NCBI RefSeq assembly: GCF_033842475.1
Contig: NZ_JAWXYB010000018.1
Span: forward strand, 2,897,501 to 2,961,500
From: Acidiphilium acidophilum
GTDB taxonomy: Bacteria > Pseudomonadota > Alphaproteobacteria > Acetobacterales > Acetobacteraceae
DNA length: 64,000 nt
Direction: 5' to 3'
Under the pieces are notes generated by a model, which made no database searches, was not told where the DNA came from, and saw nothing but the letters and a program-made list of their open reading frames with translations. Both the position numbers and the translations under genes were made by a program. Shown here piece after piece: positions 19,416-30,512 of this stretch; the stretch's first letter is position 1; each line of letters opens with the position of its first letter.

Positions 19416-20765
19416 TTGCGGCATCAACGCCGCCAACCCCCCGCGCGCCAGCCCCTTCTGGCCCAGCTTCGACGCGCGTTTCATCATGTCCTTCATCATA
19501 TCGAACTGCTTGAGCAGCCGATTGACCTCCTGCACCGAAGTACCGGACCCCGCCGCGACCCGCTTCTTCCGGCTTGCCTTCATAATGTCCGGATTGGCCC
19601 GCTCCGCCTTGGTCATCGAGGAAATAATCGCCCCCTGCCGCTTGAGGATCGAGGTATCCAGATCGGCATCGGCCAGTTGCTGCTTGATCTTCCCGACCCC
19701 CGGCAACATCCCCATGATGCCGGAAAGCGAGCCCATCTTGGTGATCTGCTTGAGCTGTTCGCCGTAATCCTCAAGGTCGAACTTGCCCTTCGCCATTTTC
19801 TTGGCGAGTTTCTCGGCATTCGCCTGATCGACGTTTTCCGATGCTTTCTCGACCAGCGACACAATATCGCCCATGCCGAGAATCCGCCCGGCGATTCGCT
19901 CGGGATGAAACGGCTCCAGCGCATCGAGCTTCTCGCCCATGCCCATCAGCTTGATCGGCGCGCCGGTAATCGCCCGCATCGACAGCGCAGCACCGCCGCG
20001 CGCATCGCCATCCAGCCGCGTCATCACGATGCCGGTAATGCTCACCGCCTCGTTGAACGCGGTCGCGGTCACCACCGCATCCTGCCCGGTCATCGCATCG
20101 ACCACCAGCAGCGTCTCGGCCGGATCGGTGGCGGCACGGATCGCCTTGACCTCGTCCATCAACGCCTGATCGATCGAAAGCCGCCCTGCGGTGTCGAGAA
20201 TGACCACGTCGAACACTTCGCGCCGCCCGGTCTCCATCGCCCGCTTCGCGATCTGCACCGGCGTCTCGCCCGGCACGATCGGCAACGACGCCACCCCCGC
20301 CCGCTCGGCCAGCTGCGCCAGCTGCAACTGCGCCGCAGGCCGCTGGGTATCCAAACTCGCCAGCAGCACTTTCCGGCGCTGCCTGTCCTTCAGATAAAGC
20401 GCGATCTTGCCCGACGTCGTGGTTTTGCCCGACCCCTGCAACCCGACCATCAAAAACGGAATCGGCGCCGCCGCATTGAGGTTGAGCGGCACCACGCCCT
20501 CGCCGCCCAGCGCCTCGACCAGCGCGTCGTTGACAATCTTGACCACCTGCTGCCCGGGCGAAACCGCCCGCAACACCTCGGCCCCGACCGCCTGCAACCG
20601 CACCTTGGCGATGAAATCGCGCACCACTGGCAGAGCAACGTCGGCTTCGAGCAGTGCAAGACGAATATCCCGCATCGCCTCGATCACATCGGTCTCGGAC
20701 AAGGCTCCGCGCCGGCGTAACCGGTCGAACACATCGCCAAGTTTGCCCGAAAGGGCGTCGAACAT
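19392..20765 (-). CDS. ffh: Signal recognition particle protein Ffh
   Basis: GTPase that with 4.5S RNA brings nascent membrane proteins to FtsY. N and G domains carry GLQGSGKTTTSGK (P-loop), the IDTAGRLSID motif and TRLDGDARGG; the methionine-rich M domain follows with MGSLSGIMGMLPG and the basic helix KASRKKRVAAGSGTSVQEVNRLLKQF. Full length at 457 residues. First gene of the ffh-rpsP-rimM-trmD-rplS block. Confidence 0.97.
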   Translation of the reverse strand: MFDALSGKLGDVFDRLRRRGALSETDVIEAMRDIRLALLEADVALPVVRDFIAKVRLQAVGAEVLRAVSPGQQVVKIVNDALVEALGGEGVVPLNLNAAAPIPFLMVGLQGSGKTTTSGKIALYLKDRQRRKVLLASLDTQRPAAQLQLAQLAERAGVASLPIVPGETPVQIAKRAMETGRREVFDVVILDTAGRLSIDQALMDEVKAIRAATDPAETLLVVDAMTGQDAVVTATAFNEAVSITGIVMTRLDGDARGGAALSMRAITGAPIKLMGMGEKLDALEPFHPERIAGRILGMGDIVSLVEKASENVDQANAEKLAKKMAKGKFDLEDYGEQLKQITKMGSLSGIMGMLPGVGKIKQQLADADLDTSILKRQGAIISSMTKAERANPDIMKASRKKRVAAGSGTSVQEVNRLLKQFDMMKDMMKRASKLGQKGLARGGLAALMPQGGGRRPF

Positions 20766-20948
20766 CGCTCACTCCTGCCCGTACAAGGCACAACGAAAAA
20801 GACGCCGCGGTGCGAAACTCGCAGCGCGACGGATCAGAGCGGCGAGGTATGCCGTAATCCGTCCCATTCCACAAGAGGCATGATCACGAACATATCACTC
20901 CCGAATCCATTTGGCGTTCGACAAAAAATTTGCAATATATGAGATAGC

Positions 20949-23900
20949 ATGGGTATTTTTGAGCATGGCCTCGATGTGAGCGAAGCGCGGCGCCTACAGG
21001 CGGTGTCCCGGTTCGAAGGCGGCTGCCCCGATGCCGAAGCCACATGCGCGCGCTTCACCCGCCTCGCCGGCACGATGTTCGACGTTCCGATGGCAGTGAT
21101 TTCCCTGGTTGGCGAACAAACCGTCCAATTCCGCTCCCCCTTCGGCTTTCAGCCCCCACCCCTGCCCCGGGGCGGCTATTTCTGCGATGCCGTGATCGAC
21201 AGCGATACGGTTCTGGTCGTCGAGGACGCCGCCTGCGACTGCGGAATGCTCGCCAGCGAACCCGCGGCTCATCTCGGGATCCGCTTCTACGCCGGCGCCC
21301 CCCTGATCGATCCGAACGGGCACCGCCTCGGCGCCTTCGCAATCGCCGATATCAAGGCCCGTCACGATTTCTCCCCGGCGAAACAGGCGATGCTGGCCGA
21401 ACTCGCCCGCGCCGTGGTCGGCGAGATGGAGTTGCTCAGCCGCCTCGCCGAAAAGCGCAGCCTGACGGAACAATTATCATTCCGCCAGCGACTTGCGGAC
21501 ATCGCCGCCGCCGCGCCCAATCTCGGTGCCGCGCTCGACGACATGCTGCGCCATGCCGGCCTGATGCTCGGCCTGACCTATCTGAGCGTCTCGGAAGGCG
21601 ATATCGCCGCCAGTGCGTTCCGCGTCATCGCCAGCTACGCCCGTCACCCCGAGGTGGAAGCCCGCCTGCTCGAGGAACGGCGCTCATCGTGGCGTCCCCT
21701 GTCAGAACTCAGCTGCGCCGAGGTCTTCACCAGCCAGGTCAGCGTCGATTCCGGCCCGGTTTCGCAGGTCGCCCATATCGAGACCTACCCCGGCTTCGCC
21801 CTGGCCGCCGCCTGCGGCACCCGCCGCCAGATATCGGTGCCGATCACCGTCGATGCGCGCCGCTTCGAGCTCTCGGTGGGTTATCCGGATGACGAGATTT
21901 CACCCGATCACGCTGCCCGCCGCACCGACCTCGCCAGCGGCCTGACCACCGTGCTGCGCGGCCGCCTGCGCGAGGAGGCGCTGGCCCGATCCCGCGCCCT
22001 GCTCGAACGCGCCAACCGTGCGCTTCAGACCTTGTTCGCCGCCAACGAGTCGGTCGCGCGTGCCACCGATGAAGTCGCTCTCAGCCACGCAATCTGCCAG
22101 CATGCCGTCGAAATCGGCCGCTATACCGCCGCCTGGGTCGGCTTCGCCGAAGCCGACGACGCCGCAACCCTGCGCCCGGTCGCTTTGGCCGGAACAGGGA
22201 TCAGCCGCATCCGGGAGATCTTCATCTCCTGGGGCGACAATCGGTTCGGTCGCGGCCCCTCCGGCACCGCCGTCCGGGAAAACCGCCCGGTCATCGTCAA
22301 CGACGTGCTGAACGACCGGCGAACCGAACCCTGGAGCCGCCAGACCGAATTCCAGAGCTACACCTCCGCGATCGCCCTGCCCTTGTGCGACGAAACCGGC
22401 CAGACCTTCGGTTGCCTCACCCTCCTCGCCGATGATCGCGCCGATCATGTCGCCACCAGCGATCCGGGGTTCGACACCGAGGAAGTCCGCGTCCTCACCC
22501 AATTGGCCCGCCACCTCGCCCTCGGCATCGGCACCTTGCGCACGCGGATCGCGCGCGATCACGCCGTCGCCGATCAGCGCCGCGCCGAACGCCGGCTCGC
22601 CCGACTGCTCGATGCCAGCCCGACCGTAGTCTACGCCCTCGAACAAAGCGCCGGGGTTCTGGCGCCACACGGCTGGACCATCGTCGAGGTCAGCCCCAAC
22701 ATCCAGCGCCTCTATGGTCACGCGCCGGACGACGTCGTCAAACCCGGCTGGTGGCTGCGGCACGTGCATCCGGACGATTGCGAAACCGTCATCGCCGCCG
22801 AACGCCGCCTGCACGAGACCGGGCGGCTGGTCCAGCACTACCGGTTCGCCAACAGAGACGGCATCTACCGCTGGATGCGTGATGAGCAAATGCTGGTTCG
22901 CGGCGCCCCCGGCGGCATCGACCGCGTGGTCGGCGCCGCCGTCGACGTGACGGACCAGTACGAGGCCAACGAGGAAATCCACCGCCTCGCCTATTTCGAC
23001 CCGCTGACCGGCCTGTCCAACCGCGCCTCGCTGCACCAGAGCCTCAAGGCGGCGCTGGTCCCACTCGCCGAGCCGCCCGCCCGGATCGGCGCGCTGATGT
23101 TCATCGATCTCAAAGGCTTCGAGGCGATCAACGACCGCCACGGCCACGCGATCGGCGATCTGGTGCTCGGCGAGGTCGCAACCCGCCTCGCCATCGGGGT
23201 GCGCCGCAAGGATCTGGTCGCCCGGCTCGGCGGCGATAAATTCGGCATTCTTCTCCCCGGTCTCGCCGAGGAATCGCCCCAGGCCGCCGCCATCGCCCGC
23301 CGGATCGCCGGAGACCTCCTGCGCGCCCTGACCGCGCCGATCCACGTCGCCGCCCATGAATGCCACGTCACGGCGGATGTCGGGATCACCCTCCTCAACC
23401 CCCTCTCATCCACCGTCGAGGGCCTGTTCCACGAGGCCGATATCGCGGTGCATCAGGCCCAGCTCGCCGCGCACACCGCCATCATGTTTTTCGAACCGGC
23501 CATGCAGGACCGGGTCGCCCATCGCCACGCCATCGAGATCGCGCTGCGTCACGCGATCGATCACGACCGCCTGGAACTCTGGCTGCAATCCCAGGTCGAC
23601 CGCGACGGGGCCATCACCGGCGCCGAAGCCCTGATCCGCCTCCGCCAGCCGGACGGCACGATCATGCCGCCCGACGCCTTCATCCCGGTGGCCGAAGCGA
23701 CCGGGATGATCTTCGCGCTCGGCCGCTGGGTCTTCGCCGCCGTCGGTCGCATCCTCGCCGAACAGCGCGCCGCAGGCCATCCGTTGCGGATCGCGGTCAA
23801 TGTCAGCGCCGCCCAGTTCCACGATCCCGCCTTCACCACCGAGCTCGAGGACGCCCTCGCCCGCGAAGGTGCCGATCCGCACGACCTCATCCTGGAAATC

Positions 23901-24311
23901 ACCGAAACCGCGCTGATCGATCGCGGCGAGCCGACCATCGCGAAACTCAACCATCTCGCTGGCCTCGGCATCCGCCTGTCGGTCGATGATTTCGGCATCG
24001 GCTATTCCAGCCTCGGCTACCTTCAGAGCCTGCCCGTCTCCGAACTCAAGATCGACCGCAGCTTCGTCCAGAGCCTGCCGGACAATCCGCGCGACTACGC
24101 ACTCGCGGAGGCGATTCTCGCCATGGCCAACCACCTCGGCCTCGCAGCCGTCGCCGAAGGCGTCGAAACCGAAGCCCAGGCCACTTTCCTGCGCGACCGG
24201 AATTGCCAGACCATGCAAGGCTATCTGTTCGGCCGGCCGGAAGCCGCAGCCTCCTGGCTGAAAACCTCGTGGATTCGGCAAACCCGCCCCGCCACCGCCC
24301 TGGTTCCCTGA
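20949..24311 (+). CDS. GAF-GAF-GAF-PAS-GGDEF-EAL signalling protein with a degenerate GGDEF site
   Basis: A 1120-residue soluble cyclic-di-GMP protein. I read GAF-like modules at about 25-160, 170-335 and 360-525, a PAS_3-type domain at 545-665 (with HPDDCETVI), a GGDEF domain at 675-830 and an EAL domain at 850-1100. The GGDEF motif is GGDKF (761-765), replacing the catalytic Glu with Lys, so cyclase activity is unlikely. The EAL domain keeps E896 (EALIRL), the Asn of VNVSAAQF, the Glu of LEITETAL, DDFGIGYSS, the Lys of ELKIDRSFV and the Glu of AEGVETEA, so phosphodiesterase activity is expected. No transmembrane segments. No clear Shine-Dalgarno precedes the ATG and an AT-rich TATATG lies only 9 nt upstream. 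Confidence 0.9.
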   Translation: MGIFEHGLDVSEARRLQAVSRFEGGCPDAEATCARFTRLAGTMFDVPMAVISLVGEQTVQFRSPFGFQPPPLPRGGYFCDAVIDSDTVLVVEDAACDCGMLASEPAAHLGIRFYAGAPLIDPNGHRLGAFAIADIKARHDFSPAKQAMLAELARAVVGEMELLSRLAEKRSLTEQLSFRQRLADIAAAAPNLGAALDDMLRHAGLMLGLTYLSVSEGDIAASAFRVIASYARHPEVEARLLEERRSSWRPLSELSCAEVFTSQVSVDSGPVSQVAHIETYPGFALAAACGTRRQISVPITVDARRFELSVGYPDDEISPDHAARRTDLASGLTTVLRGRLREEALARSRALLERANRALQTLFAANESVARATDEVALSHAICQHAVEIGRYTAAWVGFAEADDAATLRPVALAGTGISRIREIFISWGDNRFGRGPSGTAVRENRPVIVNDVLNDRRTEPWSRQTEFQSYTSAIALPLCDETGQTFGCLTLLADDRADHVATSDPGFDTEEVRVLTQLARHLALGIGTLRTRIARDHAVADQRRAERRLARLLDASPTVVYALEQSAGVLAPHGWTIVEVSPNIQRLYGHAPDDVVKPGWWLRHVHPDDCETVIAAERRLHETGRLVQHYRFANRDGIYRWMRDEQMLVRGAPGGIDRVVGAAVDVTDQYEANEEIHRLAYFDPLTGLSNRASLHQSLKAALVPLAEPPARIGALMFIDLKGFEAINDRHGHAIGDLVLGEVATRLAIGVRRKDLVARLGGDKFGILLPGLAEESPQAAAIARRIAGDLLRALTAPIHVAAHECHVTADVGITLLNPLSSTVEGLFHEADIAVHQAQLAAHTAIMFFEPAMQDRVAHRHAIEIALRHAIDHDRLELWLQSQVDRDGAITGAEALIRLRQPDGTIMPPDAFIPVAEATGMIFALGRWVFAAVGRILAEQRAAGHPLRIAVNVSAAQFHDPAFTTELEDALAREGADPHDLILEITETALIDRGEPTIAKLNHLAGLGIRLSVDDFGIGYSSLGYLQSLPVSELKIDRSFVQSLPDNPRDYALAEAILAMANHLGLAAVAEGVETEAQATFLRDRNCQTMQGYLFGRPEAAASWLKTSWIRQTRPATALVP

Positions 24312-24431
24312 CCGCCGCGCCGCCGCCCCTCGCAGATTGTTTCATCCTGCAACGCTTGCCAACCACCCTGACCGCCCACATTCTGCTATGATGATCACGA
24401 GCGGATGCCCCCTTCCGAGGAGAGACCGAAA

Positions 24432-25415
24432 GTGAACGAACGCAGACTGGGACCGTCGCTGGTCGTCTCGGCCATCGGCCTCGGCTGCATGGGCATGTCC
24501 GATTTCTATGCCGGGCGCGACGAGGCGGAATCCATCGCCACCATCCGCCACGCGGTCGAACGCGGCGTCACCCTGTTCGACACCGCCGACATCTACGGCA
24601 TGGGCGCCAATGAAACCTTGGTCGGCCGCGCCCTCGCCCCGTTCCGCGATCATGTCGTCATCGCGACCAAATTCGGCAATGTCCGCGACACGGACGGCAG
24701 TTTCCGCGGCGTCTGCGGCCGGCCCGAGTATGTCCGCAAAAGCTGCGAGGCCAGCCTCAAGCGCCTCGGGATCGAAACGATCGATCTCTATTACCAGCAC
24801 CGGGTCGATCCCGCAGTGCCGATCGAAGACACGGTCGGTGCCATGGCCACTTTGGTCGCGGAGGGCAAAATCCGCCATCTCGGCCTCTCCGAAGCCGCGC
24901 CCAACACCATCCGCCGCGCCCACGCCACCCACCGGATTGCCGCCCTGCAAAGCGAATATTCGCTCTGGACCAGAGACATGGAACACGATGTCCTGCCCAC
25001 CTTGCGCGAACTCGGCATCGGCTTCGTGCCGTATTCGCCGCTCGGTCGCGGCTTCCTGACCGGCGCGTTCAAATCCCCCGAGGACATCCCCGAAGGCGAT
25101 TCCCGCCGCGCCCAGCCGCGCTTCACCGGCGAGAATTTCGCGCGCAACCTCACCCTCGTCACCATCCTTGAGGAAATGGCCCAGCGCCTCAAATGCACAA
25201 CCGGCCAGCTCGCCCTCGCCTTCGTCCTCGCCCAGGGCAGCGACGTGGTGCCGATCCCCGGCACCGGCAAACGCCCCCATCTCGATGAAAACCTCGCCGC
25301 GCTCGATGTGCCGCTCTCCGCCGCCGATCTTGCGAAACTCGACCGCGCGATGCCTCCCGGCTCGGCCTCCGGCACCCGCTACGCCGCCGGCCAGATGAGC
25401 GCCCTCAACCGGTAA
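24432..25415 (+). CDS. Aldo/keto reductase
   Basis: NADPH-dependent (beta/alpha)8-barrel oxidoreductase of 327 residues. Catalytic tetrad positions are visible: Asp and Tyr in [12 protein letters not shown], Lys in VIATKFG and His in YYQHRVD; the C-terminal cofactor site is [15 protein letters not shown]. Closest in style to the YajO/AKR13-like general stress aldo/keto reductases. GTG at 24432 is taken as start because GAGGAG lies 9 nt upstream; an ATG nine codons earlier overlaps that site. Substrate unknown. Confidence 0.87.
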   Translation: MNERRLGPSLVVSAIGLGCMGMSDFYAGRDEAESIATIRHAVERGVTLFDTADIYGMGANETLVGRALAPFRDHVVIATKFGNVRDTDGSFRGVCGRPEYVRKSCEASLKRLGIETIDLYYQHRVDPAVPIEDTVGAMATLVAEGKIRHLGLSEAAPNTIRRAHATHRIAALQSEYSLWTRDMEHDVLPTLRELGIGFVPYSPLGRGFLTGAFKSPEDIPEGDSRRAQPRFTGENFARNLTLVTILEEMAQRLKCTTGQLALAFVLAQGSDVVPIPGTGKRPHLDENLAALDVPLSAADLAKLDRAMPPGSASGTRYAAGQMSALNR

Positions 25416-25444
25416 TCCCCCCGCACAACTCAGCCTGCCACAAC

Positions 25445-26575
25445 TTAGCCCGGGGCATCCTCCAGCAAGGCGGTCAACGGCGCAAAAATCTGTGCCGCGG
25501 CATAATGGCGCGTGACATACCCGAGCGCATCGGCATCCTCGGGCCGCTGCGCCAGCGCCGCCAGCACGGTCGCCCCGAAACTCGACGGGGATTCGGCAAC
25601 GAATACCGGTGCCCGCCGGTCATCCGCCAGGCCGGACCGGGCTTCCCCGGTCGCCACCGTCCACAACCCGTGGCGCGCATAATCGAGCAGCTTGACCTTG
25701 AGCCCCGACCCCGCCCGCAACGGCGCGATGGCCAGCGCCGCCCGATGCAGCGCCGGCGCCAGATCCGCCACCCGTCCCAACCGCCGCACCCCGCTCGGCA
25801 ACCGCCCGATCGCCGCCCCGCAATCCCCGGCCAGATCCAGCCGGATCGACGGACGGCCCGAACGCAACCCCGGCCAGATGGCCTCGAAAAACCAGCGCAA
25901 CCCGTCGAGATTGGGCAGATTGTCACTGCCGACGAACACCAGCCGATCCGGATTGCGCATCACCCCCGCCGGGCGCGGCGCGGGCGCTGCCGGCATCGGC
26001 ACGCTGATCACCTGCACCCCCGGGCACATCTCCCGCAGCAACCCCGCCTCATCCGGCTGGATCGCCACCAGCGCCCCGGCCCGCCCCAGCGCCGCCGCCT
26101 CCTGCGCCCGGCTCAACTCCGCCGGCTCGACCCGATACCCCGCAAGCTTCAGCGCCGCGTGCCGGCGATGAAACACATCATGCGTGATCACCACCGACCG
26201 GGCGCGATCCTCGCCCCCAAGTTCCGGCCGTTCGAGCAAGGCCGCGCGAAACACCGTATCGATCAGGATCGCATCGGGCCGGTCCGCCGCGATCCGCCGC
26301 GCGATCCACCCCGCCTCATCGTTGGTGATATAGCTGCCCAGCACCACATCGTTGTGCCGATGCCGCGCCCCGCGCATCATCCCGCCCGGCAGCACCGCCC
26401 GCGCGATCGATGCCACCGCCGCCCGTGGCTCGGTCGCCGCGACATACCGCCCCGCCCGCACCAATCGCGGCCCGGCCAGACTGGCGAACGGCGCGGCCTG
26501 GTCGATCCGCATCACCGGCCCCGGCAGGCGAGGCCGGGTCAGATACAGATCGACCCGATGCCCGCGCGCGCTCAA
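25445..26575 (-). CDS. Glycosyltransferase, GT4-like; true start upstream and unclear
   Basis: At least 376 residues of a GT-B glycosyltransferase: a variable N-terminal acceptor domain and a C-terminal nucleotide-sugar domain with LVFVGSDNLPNLDGLRWF, the RRLGRVADLAPALHRA segment and APLRAGSGLKVKLLDY, which is the typical GT4 donor motif. The first canonical start in frame is TTG at 26575, but conserved N-terminal sequence (FVTDELPRPGSAGHLAYNH) continues in frame about 28 codons further upstream, up to the grxD stop. No ATG, GTG or TTG exists between the upstream stop (26732-26734) and 26575; a CTG at 26668 is the only near-cognate candidate. Acceptor and sugar are unknown. Confidence 0.75.
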   Translation of the reverse strand: MSARGHRVDLYLTRPRLPGPVMRIDQAAPFASLAGPRLVRAGRYVAATEPRAAVASIARAVLPGGMMRGARHRHNDVVLGSYITNDEAGWIARRIAADRPDAILIDTVFRAALLERPELGGEDRARSVVITHDVFHRRHAALKLAGYRVEPAELSRAQEAAALGRAGALVAIQPDEAGLLREMCPGVQVISVPMPAAPAPRPAGVMRNPDRLVFVGSDNLPNLDGLRWFFEAIWPGLRSGRPSIRLDLAGDCGAAIGRLPSGVRRLGRVADLAPALHRAALAIAPLRAGSGLKVKLLDYARHGLWTVATGEARSGLADDRRAPVFVAESPSSFGATVLAALAQRPEDADALGYVTRHYAAAQIFAPLTALLEDAPG

Positions 26576-26657
26576 ATGGCTGATCAGCGCATGATTATAG
26601 GCCAGATGCCCGGCAGAACCGGGCCGTGGCAGTTCGTCGGTGACGAAGCTGAAGCGT

Positions 26658-27005
<348 letters not shown>

Positions 27006-27031
27006 GAAACTCTCCTAAACGAAAGGGCAGC

Positions 27032-27265
27032 TTAGTCGGGTGCCGAAGTCTGGAGCGCGAGCGCATGCAGCGCGCCCCCCATCCTGCCCTGCAATGCGGC
27101 ATACACCATCTGATGCTGGCGCACCCGCGAAATCCCGCGAAATTGTTCGCTGGTCACCGTCGCGGCATAATGGTCGCCATCCCCCGCCAGATCCTCCACC
27201 GTGATCTGCGCATCCGGCAGGGCGGATTTGATCAGAAGTTCAATCTCGGCGACCGACATGGCCAT
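27032..27265 (-). CDS. BolA family protein
   Basis: 77 residues with the BolA/IbaG fold: an N-terminal helix (VAEIELLIKSALP), the strand DAQITVEDLAGDGDHYAATVTS and the helix-turn RVRQHQMVYAALQGRM with its conserved His. It partners monothiol glutaredoxin in Fe-S and iron regulation; grxD is next in the operon. The ATG at 27265 has GAGGAT upstream; longer in-frame starts are rejected. Confidence 0.92.
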   Translation of the reverse strand: MAMSVAEIELLIKSALPDAQITVEDLAGDGDHYAATVTSEQFRGISRVRQHQMVYAALQGRMGGALHALALQTSAPD

Positions 27266-27284
27266 GGGGCAATCCTCGGAACGA

Positions 27285-29462
27285 TCAGGCGAACCAGCGC
27301 GCGAAGAAATGTTCATGCGCCGTTCGCATTTCTGCGACAGATATGGCGTTGCCATCCGGCAGTGTCAATCGATCCCCGCCGCTGGTCCCGAGCGCCGCCG
27401 CCACCACACTGACCTCCCGCGCCGCCGCGATCACCGCGGCCCCATCCGCCACCGCCAGCACATACCGCGCCTGATCCTCGCCGAACCAGAACCCATGCGC
27501 CGCCCCCTCCGGCATCAGCGTCACCGCCGCGCCGACATCGCCCGCCAGCGCCATCTCCGCCACCGCCACCAGCAACCCGCCATCCGAAACGTCATGGCAC
27601 GCGGCCACAAGCCCGGCCCCGATCAAGCCCCGCACGAACTCGCCATTCCGCCGCTCCACCGCGAAATCGATCGTCGGCGGCGCGCCATCCTCCCGCCCCA
27701 GCACCTCGCGCAACCAGAGCGACTGCCCCAATTCCCCGCGCGTCGTACCCACCACGACCAGATCCAGCCCCGGCCTCAGCGCAATCCCCACCGCCGTCGC
27801 CGCATCCTCGATCACCCCCAACCCGCCGATCGCCGGCGTCGGCAATATCCCCGACCCCTCGGTTTCATTGTAAAGCGACACATTCCCCGAAACCACGGGG
27901 AAATCGAGCGCGGCACACGCCGCCCCCATCCCCCGGATCGCCGCGACGATCTGCCCCATGATCACGGGCTTCTCCGGATTGCCGAAATTCAGATTATCCG
28001 TCACCGCCAGCGGCAAGCCGCCCGTCGCGGTGATATTCCGCCACGCCTCCACCACCGCCTGCGCGCCCCCCGCCTCGGGGTCCGCCGCACAATAACGCGG
28101 CGTGCAATCGGTCGTCAGCGCCAGCGCTCGCCGGCTCCCCGGGATCTTCACCACCGCCGCATCCGCCTGCCCGGGCCGCTTCACCGTCTGCCCGCCAACC
28201 GTCCCGTCATACTGATCCCAAATCCACTTGCGCGACGCGACATCCGCGCACCCGATCAACCGCATCAGCCCCGCCGCAATCCCGACCGGATCATCCACAT
28301 CCCCCAGCGCCCCGGGCTTCGCCGCCTCGACATAAGGCCGCTCATAGAGCGGCGCCTGCTCCGCCAGCGGATCGAGCGCGATATCCGCCTCCACCACACC
28401 CTTATGCGTCACCACGATCCGCCCGGTATCGGTAATCCGCCCGATCACCGCGAAATCCAGCTCCCACTTCTCGAAAATCGCCCGCGCCATCTCCTCCCGC
28501 GCCGGATCGATCACGATCAGCATCCGCTCTTGGCTCTCCGACAGCATCATCTCATACGCCGTCATCCCCGCCTCGCGCTGCGGCACCGCATCGAGATCAA
28601 GCTCGATCCCCACCCCGCCCTTGCCCGCCATCTCCACCGAGGACGAGGTCAGCCCCGCCGCCCCCATATCCTGAATCGCAACGATCGCATCCGTCGCCAT
28701 CAACTCCAGACACGCCTCGATCAGCAACTTTTCAATGAACGGATCGCCCACCTGCACGGTCGGCCGCTTCTCCTCGGAATCCGCGGCAAACTCGGTCGAA
28801 GCCATGGTCGCGCCATGAATCCCGTCCCGCCCGGTCTTCGACCCCACATACACCACCGGATTGCCAATCCCCGCCGCCGCCGAGAGAAAAATCCGGTCCT
28901 GTGCCGCAATCCCCACCGTCATCGCATTGACCAGCGGATTGCCATTGTACGAGCGATGAAAATTGGTCTCACCACCCACGGTCGGCACGCCCACGCAATT
29001 GCCATACCCGCCAATCCCGCGCACCACGCCATCAACCACCCGCTTGGTCACCGCGAGCGACGGATCACCAAACCGCAACGCGTTCAAATTCGCGATCGGC
29101 CGCGCCCCCATGGTGAACACATCGCGCAAAATCCCGCCCACCCCGGTCGCAGCACCCTGAAACGGCTCAATGAAACTCGGATGGTTATGGCTCTCCATCT
29201 TGAAAATCGCCGCCAACCCCTCGCCGATATCCACCACACCGGCATTCTCGCCCGGCCCGTGGATCACCCAGGGCGCGCTCGTCGGCAGCGTCTTCAGCCA
29301 CACCCGCGATGATTTATACGAGCAATGCTCGGACCACATCACCGAAAATATCCCCAGCTCCGTCAGGTTCGGCGTGCGCCCCATAATGGCCAGCACCCGC
29401 TCATACTCCTCACCGGACAGCCCGAAACTCCGCGCCAGCGCCGCATCGATCACCTGATCCAT
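27285..29462 (-). CDS. purL: Phosphoribosylformylglycinamidine synthase subunit PurL
   Basis: Small-type PurL (725 aa) that converts FGAR to FGAM using ammonia from PurQ. Motifs: the catalytic-His region [10 protein letters not shown], the ATP segment with [16 protein letters not shown] and the second half with [11 protein letters not shown] and [13 protein letters not shown]. The ATG at 29462 overlaps the purQ stop (TGATG). Small PurL requires PurQ and also PurS; purS is not adjacent here. Confidence 0.96.
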   Translation of the reverse strand: MDQVIDAALARSFGLSGEEYERVLAIMGRTPNLTELGIFSVMWSEHCSYKSSRVWLKTLPTSAPWVIHGPGENAGVVDIGEGLAAIFKMESHNHPSFIEPFQGAATGVGGILRDVFTMGARPIANLNALRFGDPSLAVTKRVVDGVVRGIGGYGNCVGVPTVGGETNFHRSYNGNPLVNAMTVGIAAQDRIFLSAAAGIGNPVVYVGSKTGRDGIHGATMASTEFAADSEEKRPTVQVGDPFIEKLLIEACLELMATDAIVAIQDMGAAGLTSSSVEMAGKGGVGIELDLDAVPQREAGMTAYEMMLSESQERMLIVIDPAREEMARAIFEKWELDFAVIGRITDTGRIVVTHKGVVEADIALDPLAEQAPLYERPYVEAAKPGALGDVDDPVGIAAGLMRLIGCADVASRKWIWDQYDGTVGGQTVKRPGQADAAVVKIPGSRRALALTTDCTPRYCAADPEAGGAQAVVEAWRNITATGGLPLAVTDNLNFGNPEKPVIMGQIVAAIRGMGAACAALDFPVVSGNVSLYNETEGSGILPTPAIGGLGVIEDAATAVGIALRPGLDLVVVGTTRGELGQSLWLREVLGREDGAPPTIDFAVERRNGEFVRGLIGAGLVAACHDVSDGGLLVAVAEMALAGDVGAAVTLMPEGAAHGFWFGEDQARYVLAVADGAAVIAAAREVSVVAAALGTSGGDRLTLPDGNAISVAEMRTAHEHFFARWFA

Positions 29463-30154
29463 CACGCCACTCCAATCGCCGTCAGACTGTCGAACAATGG
29501 CTTGCCATCCACCCCACCCATCAACGGATCGACCAGATTTTCCGGATGCGGCATCAACCCCAGCACCCGCAAATTCGGCGACAACACCCCGGCAATATTG
29601 CGCGCCGACCCGTTCAAATTCGCCGCCGCCGTCACCGCACCCCGCTCATCGACATACCGGAACGCCACCAACCCCTCGCCCTCCAGCCGATCCAGCGTCG
29701 CCTGATCCGCGAAATAATTGCCATCGCCATGCGCCATCGGCGCCCGAAACACCTGCCCGCGCGCATACGCCCCGGAAAACACCGTATCCGCCCGCTCCAC
29801 CCGCAACCGGCACTCCATCGATAAAAACCGCAGCCCCGCATTGCGCAGCAACGCCCCCGGCAACATCCCCGCCTCGGTCAAAATCTGAAACCCGTTGCAA
29901 ACCCCCAGCACATACCCGCCCCGCGCCGCATGATCCGCCACCGCCCGCATCACCGGCGACTGCGCCGCCATCGCCCCGCACCGCAGATAATCCCCATAGG
30001 AAAACCCGCCCGGGATCACCACCAGATCAACCCCGGCCAAATCCGTCTCCCGATGCCAGATCATCCGGGGCCGCCGCCCCAAACTCCCCTCCAGCGCAAT
30101 CGCAATATCGCGCTCACGATTGATCCCGGGAAAAACAACAACGCCTGCATGCAT
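29462..30154 (-). CDS. purQ: Phosphoribosylformylglycinamidine synthase subunit PurQ (glutaminase)
   Basis: Class I glutamine amidotransferase of 230 residues that feeds ammonia to PurL. The nucleophile is C86 in GVCNGFQIL, the oxyanion region is [12 protein letters not shown] and the His/Glu pair is in GLMPHPEN. The ATG at 30154 ([10 protein letters not shown]) is chosen because it matches the family N-terminus; GGAG lies 11 nt upstream. The usual upstream partner purS is absent and a repeat element plus hicA occupy that place. Confidence 0.95.
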   Translation of the reverse strand: MHAGVVVFPGINRERDIAIALEGSLGRRPRMIWHRETDLAGVDLVVIPGGFSYGDYLRCGAMAAQSPVMRAVADHAARGGYVLGVCNGFQILTEAGMLPGALLRNAGLRFLSMECRLRVERADTVFSGAYARGQVFRAPMAHGDGNYFADQATLDRLEGEGLVAFRYVDERGAVTAAANLNGSARNIAGVLSPNLRVLGLMPHPENLVDPLMGGVDGKPLFDSLTAIGVA

Positions 30155-30223
30155 GGGTTCACATCTCCGTCCCGCGCGTCTTGCCCTGCCCGTGCGCGTT
30201 GGGCAAGCGAAGGGAAGCAAGGC

Positions 30224-30262
30224 GTTCTTTTTTGCAAAAAAGAACCAAAAAACTCTTTTGAA
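30224..30262. repeat. Truncated copy of the 116-bp bipalindromic element
   Basis: A perfect 22-bp palindrome at 30224-30245 (GTTC, T-tract, GC, A-tract, GAAC) followed by CAAAAAACTC. The first about 38 bp are nearly identical to the start of the element at 34431, but the second palindrome is missing. It separates purQ from the divergent hicA. Confidence 0.75.
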
Positions 30263-30323
30263 TCCGGGGTGGTGCCGTGGAGCCGTCTTGGACCAGCATG
30301 AAAAAATGTGTATGATGCGCATC

Positions 30324-30503
30324 ATGAAGAGCGCCGACCTCGTCCGCGAATTGAAAAGCGCCGGCTGGGAACTCGATCGCGTTCGCGGCTCCCACCATGT
30401 GTTCAAGCACCCGACGCGTCCCGGTCACGTCGTGGTGCCACACCCGAAAAAAGACCTCGGCACCGGCCTCGTTGCCGCCATCCGCAAACAGGCGGGCCTA
30501 TAG
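30324..30503 (+). CDS. hicA: HicA-type mRNA interferase toxin
   Basis: A 59-residue double-stranded-RNA-binding-fold toxin. The catalytic His is in [12 protein letters not shown] (H24/H25) and the end [22 protein letters not shown]-like pattern is typical of HicA; it cleaves translated mRNA until bound by HicB. Start taken at ATG 30324; ATGs at 30312 and 30315 are possible. The antitoxin gene follows after 9 nt. Confidence 0.9.
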   Translation: MKSADLVRELKSAGWELDRVRGSHHVFKHPTRPGHVVVPHPKKDLGTGLVAAIRKQAGL

Positions 30504-30512
30504 GAGATCATC

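Noticed and set aside
27201-29312. 703-residue open frame on the plus strand
   Set aside because: It is antisense to purL and extremely Arg/His/Pro-rich, which is the expected mirror of a GC-rich gene.
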